Source: Notospermus geniculatus
Lineage: Eukaryota; Nemertea; Pilidiophora; Heteronemertea; Lineidae
Assembly (NCBI GenBank): GCA_002633025.1
Contig: NMRB01000071.1
Span: forward strand, 573,116 to 637,115
Direction of reading: 5' to 3'
Length of the DNA stretch: 64,000 bases
The translations under genes were made by a program, and so were the position numbers. This document shows, piece after piece, positions 1-11,143 of this stretch. Position 1 is the stretch's first letter. Each line of letters opens with the position of its first letter. Under the pieces are notes generated by a model. It was not told the origin of the DNA and made no database searches. It saw only the letters and a list, made by a program, of their open reading frames with translations.

Positions 1-3000
1 CCAAAAAGAATAATAATTGTATGGCTACATTATTGGCTTATTAAATATTATACATGTGAATACATGACAAGTGGCCAAAGTCAGGAAGGGAGATACAAAC
101 TATATCAAGTTATACATAATAAAATTCCAAATTGGAGGTAATATTGCACAGCAAGTTGTCATAATGGGAAAGTTTCAACTGAAACCCACATGAACCTTAT
201 TGATATCCGCATCATAATGCTGGTGGCCTTCTATCCTTTAGGCCTCCGTGATATATCAAGCAAGTTGCAAGCATAACCCTCATTCATACAATTAGGCCTA
301 CACTAGGCCCGGGTCTCAATCAATCGTTCTGGTCCATACATTTCTGAGGGGATGGGTTGAAGTTTCATGGCCTGGGAGGACAACAACAGACGAATGAGAC
401 ATCCAGTTCATTATTCATCATTTGAATCACTCCTTCGTGACAGTACCAATAGAACCCCCCCCCCCAGGCCATAATGCATATCCTCTTAGTCATTATACTG
501 ATTCACCATGCCAGGCAGCACATCCTTTCCATTTCATCATCATCAATCACAGTACAGGGGTGATATTGATCTCACTGCAGATGCAGGTTAGGACACAGGA
601 TATGTTAAGACAGGCAACAGGTATGCCCAAACCAATGAACCATTTACAAGGTGTGTGTAGCACCATCACAAGAGGAATATTCAAGAAATGTGCTAGAATT
701 TCTAACAAGTGACTCAATATCACAGACGGTTGTACAGATAGTACACACAAGAATGTGAACTATGTCAGCTGAAAAAGGAGGTCTTGCATGAGTGATTTTC
801 ATCAGCCATTTTGATAGGCATGCATGTTTTATCATCCTTAATCGGGGGGGAACAAAACCAAATCTCATTTTTAGACAACATGCATGACTTATGTCCGCTT
901 CAGAAATGAATAGCGAATAGGATAGGGAGAGGCTATTGCTTTGACAAGAATTTCTTATGATTCTCATGCCAAGATTCAATCCAAAGTGGCTAAACGGATG
1001 AGAGAATAGCGCTTATAGGCCTATGTACGTGAAATAACTTGACATTTTAGGTCTACATTTTGACAGCCTCACATTATTGTCCTTATTTTCCCAAAACATA
1101 AAAGATGAGGCAACACAATATATGGATACAGTATTCTATTGCAGTTGGTCACACTGCTTCCCGGCACTGCTTGTGTCCAAACAACATGATCCTGGAATTG
1201 TGAAAGTCAGTCACTTGCAACATAGACAGTCTGTTATAGGCCCTTACACTTTCACAACTCCCAAAAATGCAATAACTGCCCCAAGTGTGAAAAAAAACAT
1301 ATTTAATGCAGAAGAAACACAAGAATCTAAAAGAGAAACTGCACTGTCAACACTTGTCCTACTTTTCAACGCCAAATATCCTTCACAGCTGTAGTAGGCT
1401 AGGCCTCTATAGCCTAGGCCTGTGCCTACCTTCAGGAAAGATACCCATGAGATGTGTCAAAACTGTGAAGGACAACTGTAGGCTAAACCATGGCCTAAGG
1501 CCCTTAGACTTACATCTACAGGACCTAATATAATAGCACTGCCAGCAGTACTCAATACATTGTATGTGCATAACTTCACATGGCAGCCATGTTGGAAGAC
1601 AAATAGACAGACCTTGCCTTGGGTCACGCCTTTCCCAAACGACCCAAATTAGCCTCAAGATTACTCGCAATTTACACAATGCACCCGGGCAAATTGAGTC
1701 TTATCAAAGAGTATGCAAGTATAGCTACCTAGATGTAACTTAGTTCAACTTTCATAACGCAAATAAGAGGAGTGAACAGCCGATCAGCAAGTGGTTGAAA
1801 TGTGGCAGTTCGGAAAATGCACTGCACATGATGTGTTCACGATTTATCCATTCCAACGGCGGGAAGGCCATTTCATCCGCCCAAATTTCGGGCAAATCTA
1901 TGGCCATGAAATTGGGCAGATGCTCCAATGTCCATTCCTATCTCAAGTACTCAAGGGTCTCTACAGAGTAACCCTTGACAGACGAGAAAATGAACAGGAA
2001 ACGCAAAACTTGGATCCAGGAGTCACTCACTTGCCCGTCTTTCTCCTCATGTTCCTTCAGCTTCTTGTGCAAACACTCGCACTCTTCTTCTTTTGCATCC
2101 AATTTGTCTTTTAGATCCGTAAATCTCTTTTTTATATCGTTGACAGCCTTTGGTCCGCCCTGTCCTGACATATTGGCAGATTTTGTACCTTACACACACA
2201 AGAATCCAGTCCAATCCTCCTACAAAACCGGGCAGCAATCAACGGACCAGAGCACGAACCTAGACAATATACGTCCGCTGTGTGAATAATATAGTCCCTC
2301 CAATTATCCTAAATAATGTGACTCCCGATACAAAGGAACGTATACAATAGGGATATTAGAATATGAATGCGTTAATTAATGGTGCTCACAGAAAGAGGAT
2401 AATTTAGGTGGGATCGTCATGACTACCCAGAATGACCAGCAAAGGGATCGAGTCACAGAAAATGTTTGTGTCATGTTGCGCCGAGAGGGCGGATTCTTTG
2501 ATCATGTGACACTGAATTGCCCACCAAAATTTAAACCTCATAGCCTCTCACAGCATCCACAATCAAGAAAATGAGGGTGGCCAGTGTCGAAAAGCACTGT
2601 CATGGTCTGTTTTGATGTCATCGGCCACGGTGTACGATAAAAAAAAGCACTAGTATTGTAAAAACGGCACTGGTAAAAAAGGCACCGGTAAAAAAGACAC
2701 AAAAAAATCACGGGGTAGGTAAAAACTGGCTCTTTGGACTCCTTTTGCTTTTTAAAGCCAAATAATTTTTTTCCAAGTTCCCCCGAAATGAGAAAAATGA
2801 AAAATGAGAGAAAGTGATTAGGACTTGGTCACTTTTTGCAATGCGGAGACAAGGTAGATCTACTTTTTGCAACAAAATTGGTGAACAAAGGGGTAATTTT
2901 TCCGAATTCACCATTTTCTTTAATGTTCACTAGGCTTATTCTGTGCGAACTGATTATGTCTGGGAGCAAGTTAGCGCAGAAATCAACACGGCTATCTCTA

Positions 3001-6000
3001 TAATCAGAAATTATGAACTTAGACATTTTTATGGACTAAGGCCCAGTTATCAAACTGACACTGCTAGGTGTCTTTTTTAAATTTCAGACCGCTTACCATG
3101 AGTACTTACACGTATTGCGTGGATAAAAACTGCGCAAAACAATGAAGATTGATAACGCCAAATGTTAGAAATTCACCCGGCATAGTAAATGTAGATGTAC
3201 AGTAAGGAAAAGCCTGTGGAAAATTAAAGCACCCAGAATAAAACTAACAAGGCCTACAAAAAGAACGAAAAAGATGCAACCTTAGAATTTCCCTTCAGTG
3301 TCGGACCAGTTGGGATTATCAATGGCAAATCATGGACAGGAATCTGCCAAATGAAACATGCCATATTCCACCACTCCGTAGTACAGTTTTCTGACAACTG
3401 TGCCTTTACCCCATGAATTTCACGTGCCATTTTTACCAGTGCCTTTTTACCGTGCCTTTTTTACCGGTGCTGTTTTTACCAGTGCCTTTTTTACCTGGAT
3501 TCCATCGGCCCCTCCCCCAATTTTTGCCCCCCCCGACAAAATTCAAAGCGCAAATGTTTTTGAAGAAGCACATGAGTTCATTGTTTTGCTCTCGGATGTG
3601 GTGAAATCGCATCCAAATTTTTTTTCTGGAGGAGCCCAACTCGTAGGGACCGGTGCGTTATTCGACGCCCGCAATTCGACACCGGTTCAATTAGAAAATG
3701 GTTAGAGACCATGACCATTCGACATGACCTTACAATTGCAGACTTTGTTACTAGGACCGGCATTCGAAGGACTCTCATTCCTTCCACACCCGCAGATCAG
3801 GAAAGGTGGTGACACCAAGCAACAAGCAAAAACACTAAAAGTAGCGCGCTTATCACGAGCAGGCGACAGGCCCATTTCTCCACCCGAGTGCCAAAGGTAC
3901 GAAGTCCTGGCGAAGGGATCTGGACCAGAAGACAATTCATTCCAACCAAGATTTCTCTCCTATCTCACTTACATATCTTGAGGTAAAAATCCGTTATCCA
4001 ACAAATAAGCGTATAGCCAAACTGAAACCCTCCATTGACGGAGGCAAGTCGATGGTGTGTTCTGCCATAGGTTTGCACACTTCGTGTACGCCGGTATATA
4101 TAAATCGTCACGGGATCGCAGGATAATGATGGTAACTTACAGAATAATAGTCGTAATTTGAGTAATTGCAACGCTGAAGACAATTTTCCATGTTAGTTTA
4201 ACCTAAATGACTCCAATGCTTTCGTCTTGTTCGGCGCTATTGGAATCAGAGGACTCACACCCGTCACCATATGGAGAGGCCCGCATAGGCCTAAGTAGCC
4301 TATAGGCCACCATGCATCATCAGCCGAATATGAGAATAAGGCCAATAATCCTCTGGACGCGGGACGGTTGTGACATGATCGTCTACAGTAGGCCTACCCT
4401 CTCATGCAATACGCCCTATGACAATAAAACTCCGTGGCAGCCACTAGGCATACCAACATGCCAAAAAATGCACGAAGTACATACCCGTTTCAAGCAGACG
4501 TTGATGATATTGGAAAGTTCTGTTCCTATGATGGCGTACTTTATTTGGGCATTCGAATTGATTTGGATGCATGGGAAAAGTCCATATCCGGCACTGCGTC
4601 GTCTAGCTGACGTCTGATTTTCGTCCTCACTTGCGGAACCGTAGTCCGAAAAAAGTTGTTCTTTACTGTTGAGTAGTCGATCAAATTCATCGACATACGT
4701 CACATTAGCTCCCTCCGGTTCCGGTCGTTTTGAAGATGAGCCTGACGTAGATGTTTTTGTCTTTCTCTTAACCTTTGATTTCCTTTCCGTTCTCTCCCCG
4801 TCCGCGTCACCGCCCTCACCTACACCGTCTGCTTTAACTCGAACACGCTTTTTCTTACGTTTCAGAGAATCAGAACGTTCTTTTTCCCCTTCATTTGGTC
4901 CCACCGGAGTCTCGGTGGCGTCTGAGCCAGTCAGCGCATCCGTGGACTTACTCTTACGTAACTTACCTTCATGGTCTCGGGTTCGAACTTTCTTTTTCTT
5001 TTTCACAAGAAGTTCACCGGTAACATCATCAACACATTCATTTTTATCCTTTTTCCTTACTTTCCTTTTGATTTTTTTCTTAATTGCCTGTTCCTCAGCT
5101 TCTTGTGTATCTCCAAAGTCGTCTGCTGGGAAATGCAGAAGACACTCGCCGCCATCTTGAAGTACTCCATCACCTCCTAATCTGTCCTCCGCTTCGATTT
5201 GTGCGTCGATCCTTTTGCAAATTTCACATTGGGAACAATCCATGCTCACTAAACAATCCTTATAAGAAAACCCTGGTACATGTTTATCCATTTTAATCAC
5301 GGGTAATTAATCACCACTTAATCTTGTCGGTTGTTGAAAAATCCTTTGCACACGTCCTTAAGAAAATTAAAAGGTGTGGAGATCTGCGCAGCTGCAGTAG
5401 CTAAAGNATACCTACTTCTTGTGCCTTCTTGTCGGCCTCTTCTAGTTTCTGGGTGGCTTCGCTGAGTTGCTCCTGGCAGTTGTCAAGGTCGGTCTCGATT
5501 TGCTGGTACTTTTTCTGGAGTTCTGCGAGGTCCTCCTCTACCTGTTAAAAAGAGAAAGAATCATGACGTAATTTATCTTCGTCATTTCAAGAGAGGATGG
5601 AAAAATGATACTTGCACCAGTAGTTGAGAAACGTGTACGGCATGCTTCAATTGAAATATGGCCGTACATGTATTTCACTTTGAATAAAAAGGTGTGTGAC
5701 TGAGTGCTGAGCCGGCGCCACAAAAAAATCCAGTTAAAAGTGCATTTATTTCAATCTTAAGTGCATTCAAGTACCTTTCATCCCTGAACGAGCTAAGTTT
5801 TTCTTGACAAGATTAATGACGTCATCATAACATATGATAGTGACTTCTTTTTACATTTCAAACTCCATTATTTAATTTCTGATACCTGAAACCACCCATG
5901 AGATTGACCTCCGACCTGATCAAGGTCATGCAGGGAAGGTATCTGAGGAATTTGACATGGCTGTCTTTTGCATGCTAGTGCTATGGCTGGCTACTTTTCT

Positions 6001-6732
6001 TACTGTGATCTTAGAAGATGAATTCGCCACAATATAGTGCATTCTTCGAAATAAAGACGAATTGCAGATGTTTCATCATTTCAAATTTGGTAATTCCAGG
6101 GCACATGTTTTGCCTTGATTACGACTGATGAGAGAAAAACTATCACGAGACATCCAATAAATAAAGATAGTGCATGATTGCCAACAAATGATAGGAAATA
6201 GTGAGTTTTCAGCCGAAGAAGTAAAGTAGGTGAGGACGTTACGCGGCAAGGATTCGTATTGAAGTTGTGGAGGTTGTGTCTCATTACCATATAATCGCTG
6301 TAGTGTAAATCCACCATGGCTCTTACCCGCCACTAAAAAAACTATGGAAGGTAGGCTACAGGTACAAGAACACACTGGGACAGCTACTTATACAGGAGAC
6401 ACATATCATTTCACACGAAGTTGTGACAAAAACAGACGAATCTTCCGACTGAAGGAACAGCTAGACTGGTAGGTGCAGAACGTTGGACGGGTTGAAAGAT
6501 AACTTTCATGACTTTAGATCTTGCTTTGGTAAGGTATATGGGTGCGGTAAGGTATACATTAGTTGCATCCAAGATGGATGCTAGGCTAATGGTAAGGTCA
6601 AATTTTCAGTGTACATACCTTCGCCGTCTTCTCCTGCTCGTCCTTGAGATTTTGCTCCGCCTGATCAGCGCGATCAATGGCATTCTCTTTCTCCAGCTTC
6701 ATGCCCAGCATCTTCTTCTTGATGGCCTCCAT
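1..6732 (-). CDS. TPM: Tropomyosin gene, 5' part (partial; 3' exons lie off the left edge)
   Basis: Tropomyosin is a coiled-coil dimer that polymerises along actin and gates myosin access. Two canonical N-terminal exons are visible: exon 1a (6732-6619, 38 codons) and exon 2 (5541-5416, 42 codons). Both have exactly the lengths of vertebrate exons 1a and 2, with phase-0 borders. The peptide starts [20 protein letters not shown] and continues as a heptad repeat. A second first exon of 1b type (2171-2031) and a Lys-rich alternative first exon (5291-4485) lie downstream in transcription order. Both end in phase 0, as exon 2 does. Exon 3 and later exons are not in the window, and 1-2030 should be the intron after exon 1b; I see no other coding signal there. 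Alternative promoters for long and short tropomyosins are well known in animals. The gene identity is secure; the joining of the alternative exons to off-window exons is inferred. Confidence 0.9.
2031..2171 (-). CDS. TPM: Tropomyosin alternative first exon (1b type, low-molecular-weight isoform)
   Basis: A 47-codon open exon begins [20 protein letters not shown] and ends at a consensus donor, CAA followed by GTGAGT, in phase 0. It is Lys/Glu/Asp-rich and helical, with heptad-like spacing. Its length is close to the roughly 46-codon exon 1b that starts short tropomyosins in vertebrates. It lies downstream of exons 1a and 2, which is the standard position of an internal promoter. The in-frame reading past the donor is intronic. 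The start is the first ATG of the open stretch. An unrelated small exon is less likely given position, phase and composition. Confidence 0.72.
2640..3500. repeat. Two minisatellite blocks in opposite orientation, about 700 bp apart
   Basis: At about 2658-2696 there are three degenerate ~15-bp units of the form GTAAAAAAGGCACYG. At about 3421-3492 there are five units in the opposite orientation (CYTTTTTTACCRGTG). The arrangement is that of a foldback element or of a DNA transposon with subterminal arrays. The 700 bp between them contain no recognisable coding sequence. It lies in tropomyosin intronic DNA. The TE assignment is an inference. Confidence 0.5.
4485..5291 (-). CDS. Lys-rich 269-codon exon inside the tropomyosin gene; possible N-terminally extended isoform
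   Basis: The open frame starts at an ATG with a good context (AAAATGG, in-frame stop upstream) and runs 807 nt to a donor, AAACGG followed by GTATGT, in phase 0. The protein begins [13 protein letters not shown], then has a Cys cluster (CSQCEICKR), an acidic stretch and four basic clusters (for example [39 protein letters not shown]) separated by Ser/Thr/Glu-rich disordered sequence, then a more hydrophobic end. No known domain is recognised. It sits between tropomyosin exon 2 and exon 1b on the same strand and shares their phase, so it could be an alternative first exon giving a long disordered N-terminal extension, comparable in idea to the Drosophila Tm1-I/C isoform. It could instead be the first exon of an unrelated gene. 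Coding status is likely; the linkage to tropomyosin is inference. Confidence 0.55.
5416..5541 (-). CDS. TPM: Tropomyosin exon 2
   Basis: A 126-nt exon of 42 codons (residues 39-80 of the long isoform) is bounded by TTAACAG and GTAGGT. It begins [19 protein letters not shown] and ends with KKAQE. Size and heptad pattern match the canonical exon 2 of bilaterian tropomyosins. One undetermined base lies 9 nt beyond the donor, at 5407, so it does not affect the coding sequence. Confidence 0.93.
6619..6732 (-). CDS. TPM: Tropomyosin exon 1a (start exon of the high-molecular-weight isoform)
   Basis: A 114-nt coding part, exactly 38 codons, starts at ATG and ends with EQEKTAK before the donor GTATGT. 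The [12 protein letters not shown] pattern is the hallmark of the tropomyosin N terminus that overlaps the preceding dimer on actin. The next exon in frame is 5541-5416. Confidence 0.95.
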
Positions 6733-9700
6733 TTTCGATTTTTGGGTGAGGTCTGCACAACGAACCTAAGAAGAGCGGCTACTGACGGCGGGTGCTTTCA
6801 GGCTGAGATGCGAAAGGACTGCGAAGACTACACCTGAAGACGGCACTGCTGGATGTACACCGGTCTGGAATGGGAACGCTCAACGAATCGGAAGCAGCGT
6901 GCTCGGCCCCGTGAACACTCCTCTACAACGTCACAGGTTACCCGGTTGCATTACAGCCTTGTTTGGAATACACCTATACACCATCTTGGATCAGTCCATC
7001 TTGAGAGTTGGTGAAGACTGATGATGATCTGTGAATATCGTCAGAATTCTCAAATGCCCCTTCATCGTAAAGTACACGAAATAATCTCGAATTCTACTTT
7101 CATTTCTCAAAGAAACTTTTTGAAACACTCTGTTACGCGTTTCATCGAATCTGGTTGTTCCCTATCGAGTTTTTTCCCCTTTCAGATTAGGTTTCTAGGC
7201 TTCTCACCTAGGAACACCGGGTTATTATTAGGTTTAGAACTCATCCACATGTAAAGCGTATACTAAGACATAGCATCAGTGTGTGGAGAAAGTAATCCAC
7301 TTCATCATCACAGGAACTGCAATTACAATTACCAAAGGGTGATTAATTAAAAAGAACAGCGCTTGGATTCCAAGACGCACAACAAGCTTTAGCTCTGATC
7401 AAATCTATACAGAGATTTCAAGATACTTGGTCAAGTGGCTATGGCTGGACTTGTGGCATTCAAAATTCACTCATAAAGCATGTATCTCACCAGCAAGGTG
7501 TAAAAGGAACGGTAGTCCTAGGATGCAGGTCCTACTTACAATAGTCTGCTATTATATAGAGGTTATATTCTAATGCTCATGGTTCTAGAGTCATATTCTT
7601 ATTTGAACTATAGATTACTGTCGCACCTGCACAGTGGATTTGGTCATATATAGTGAGATGCCAGGTCAATCCCGTCGTCGTAAGACATGAAAGAGTGGGA
7701 CACTGAAAAAATTTCGCGCCAAGTTCGAAGTGTGTACTGATAGTGGGCTCTGGAAAAAGCGGAACGGAACAAGTACACAAATACAGTGCAGTTGGGACAG
7801 GACGGCGGCAAGATTAGGTACGAGGGTGATTCAGTTCCGCCTGTACCGCATTTTCCAGTAAGCCCTGATGGTGCGACGTATGCCTGCATTGGGCGTATCC
7901 CTTCGTTCGTTCTTTGAAAATTGCGGCACTTTGGCCCGTCGATCAAATTAATATTGCACCATGAAGATCTGTGATGGGAACTGCACGAGTAGGCTACAAT
8001 GCAAGTCCGCTGTAATTTGCCTATTAGTATTTGGTCTTCACCCAGTATATATCTTGCAGCAAAAATCCCTTTTGGGAAACGCAATGGGTTAACATACAGA
8101 TCTATATACCTTTTTCTCACCTTATCCACTGTGCGCTAATAAAAATTTCACCTGAATCCACCTTTAATAGTTCAACAACCTGTACGAAGCTTCAGCAACC
8201 GCCGCAAAATCTGAACCTCTCCCATTGATGATGCGGTTCTGGCAAATGGCCAGTAGGGATGGGGGCGTTTGGCTGGTCTGTTCAACAACATGAACTATGG
8301 ATAGCCTCCTCCACCTGTTGGTCAACCTCAGTACAGGTATCAATAGTTGAGGGAGGAACCCACCGAAGGACGGGAGTCTGATAATTTTTGCCGCAGCATT
8401 CAACGCATTCTCATGTATGAAAGTTGCTGTTTCAGCACAGGAAATGCTGATGATACCATACAGTCGTGGAAAAAGTTACCTGCCCCAGAATAGCATCTCA
8501 ATCAAAACTGAGTAGGCAGACATAGCATGCAGGCTATACTAAAGTCTACACTACATTCCACGGTATTTTATCAGCATGTTCAAGTATCCTACCTGTAAGA
8601 GGTCTCCGCACAAAAACAAGGAAATTTTTACCAGTCATATTTTGATAAGGGCAAAAAAAGAGCGGGGTTGGGTAATCGCGTACAAAGCCGGGGCATCGCA
8701 CATCGACTCCCTTGTCGATCACATTCTTCATTGAAATATTATAAGCACTGATCGAAGCAGAACTATATGAAACACATTAGGGAGGTTTAGAAATCAAACG
8801 ATAAACGTTAACGTCCACGACCACGTTATTTTTGTACTGAAAATGCAATAAAATATGCTTACTGTAGTATCGTTGTCGTAAAGTTTACGTTTATCGTTTG
8901 ATTTCTAAACCTCCCTAATGTCATAAAAATCCTAAGTGGACAGCGGGCTCAGTATCAGGTGCTCTGTTTTGTGATCGCTCGATGACTTAGCCCGAATTTG
9001 GCTTTGGCAGCCAGCTTCACCTTCAGCGCCGGGAAAGGGCTGGCTATACGTATGTTATGTAAGCGCCCCGCCTATATGCGTTCGGCTCCGACTGCCCGTA
9101 GGCCACGTTCTCTTGATATGACATGTCAACACCCAACCTGGATCTCATAGTCATTATTCGAATTGGGTTATCTCATCACAAACCGTCCTCGTTTTGTCGA
9201 GCGTGAATCAAATGACAGCAGCCAATTAGGGCCTACCACAGACGCCTTTTACGCTCCTTTCTATATATCTTTCCCTCGAGGCCGCGAAGTGAAGTTATTT
9301 TGGGTTCAACGTATACCTGATTCATCTGAGAGCTTCTGATTTCATTACTTGCTCAGGTGGTAGACCATAGCACATAAAAGTAGCCCCCGTAGATCCAATC
9401 TACCAGGTCGATGCGCAGCAGAAGAGGCGTTTCTCAAGGGGAAGTGTCAGTCAGCATCGACGATACCTCGGGGTCACTCCCATCACTCCAGGCCCCTACA
9501 CTCATTTCTCATCTGACTTGATTTGATTTGATGGGAAAATGTCCCCTTGTCGTGGAATCGATTGCGACCTAGCAATCGATTCTAGCAATATACATACTTC
9601 CAAAAATAGATTAAAGAATTGCGGTATTTCTTTCTGGTTTCCTCTTTCTGCTAATATCACGATGCTTGCATTTACACGAAGGAAGATCCCCTTTAAAGCG

Positions 9701-11143
9701 ATAAACTAATTGATACACGAGCGCTCTCTATAATATTGAAATGAAACTAACCTGTTGGTCTTTGCCCTCAAAACGCTCCGCAAAGTACTCGGAGCGTTAC
9801 GAGCGCAGAGGATCAGTCTACTACGGGAAAGGTCCATTTTTCAAGGGGAGTGAACATAAGTTTTGGATTTTACTCTTCCGCATAACAACGAATATTTCCA
9901 ACAATCGTGACAGTGGTATACTACTGTTATTTTATATAGCAAGTCGTTAATACCATTACTCATAGAAATATCAGGATGATCAAAAAAGCGCAGTAGTCTG
10001 ACGGGGGCACCTGCTAGCTGCCATCCCTTCGACATTCAGTCTGTTGCCAATAAACATCCCTGCTTGACAACCGAGGAAGTTGTGTATGACAACCGAGTCC
10101 ACCTTGATATCATCAGTGTGATTTTCATAGATTTTGCTCCGCAATCGAGTTACATAAGAAGACAAGAGGATAATAAAATGACAAAGCTTTGTATTTGTCA
10201 GATATGCAGTTGTGGGTAAGTGGGAATACACCAGCGATATTTCGATTATAAGCCTCCAGCTGATGCTTGATTTGATCATGTTGATTGCATGCAGACCAGC
10301 ATGCCAGGCATGCATTAGGCCAGTAGGCCTACTGCATGCGTGCAGGCACTGCACTGTCAGCATGAGCAGCCCGTCCAGCAATGATTTTATAGCCAGGCAT
10401 TGGCCTAAAATACACTAGGCCTGGCCCAAAATATCATGTCATGATGTAGGGCCTAGGCAGGCCTAGACATGCTAGGTAGGCCTAGATCGTTGCAGTTGGG
10501 CCTGATTGATTGGGCACGTCTCCAGGACCGACCAGCCAGGCAGGCCAACCCAATGGCAATGGCAATGTCATGAATGTCAATGATGTCGCAGCAGCCAAGT
10601 CAAGTCAAGGCACACACAGAAAGCGTCATGACTCACGTTCCACACGTGACACGACGTGTGCGTGTGTGGTTTTTTTTAGGTCTCGAGGCCTGCCGCCTAG
10701 GCCATGAGACCCTAAACTTTTAAAGACCTGGCGACAATGAGTTAAAAAGGGTATGCGTGGTCAAATTCTCGTAAACATTGTTCCCAGTAATCAAAAGCAA
10801 GGATCTAGGCCTACTGGTATGTCATCGAGTCCATCCTCTTCTTCTGTTGCCTCTGGCTGGCGCATCCCATCTAGATACCGTGACCGGTAGGCATACCGTA
10901 GACTCAACATATGGATGTGATGATGATGAACGATGATAGACTTTTAGGCCTACAGAGGTTTGTTCACGTATCACTGGACTCAGGAGATTGTACCATCGCA
11001 TCGTCATACTTGACAATTATAGGGTTACCAGCAGTAGGTTAGTTTTGTACCCAGCAAAACCAAAATAGCCTACCCGAATACTGACAATGTGACACGGCAT
11101 GGCTCGAGGCCAATTTTACACTTTTCCTGAATTTTCCTTTCAG
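6733..11143. other. Intergenic region between tropomyosin and SAXO, divergent promoters
   Basis: No convincing exon was found. The two flanking genes diverge, so the region should hold the exon 1a promoter of tropomyosin (just above 6732) and the unseen first exon and promoter of SAXO. It contains a MITE at 8775-8920. Around 10.2-10.5 kb it is rich in TAGGCCTA/GCATGC palindromes. The SAXO first exon, expected to encode a Cys-rich start ending in Cys-Gly, was searched for here but not located. Confidence 0.5.
8775..8920. mobile_element. MITE with ~34-bp perfect terminal inverted repeats
   Basis: The sequence starts CATTAGGGAGGTTTAGAAAT and ends with the exact reverse complement of its first ~34 bases; total length is 146 bp. 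No coding capacity is present. No clear target-site duplication is seen, so the superfamily is unassigned. Confidence 0.8.

Noticed and set aside
4669-5160. 163-codon plus-strand frame
   Set aside because: Antisense shadow of the Lys-rich exon; Phe/Ser/Leu-rich because it mirrors Lys/Arg codons.
7644-8129. 161-codon open frame on the minus strand
   Set aside because: No family resemblance, no matching splice sites or neighbours, and a composition like non-coding DNA; likely a chance frame.
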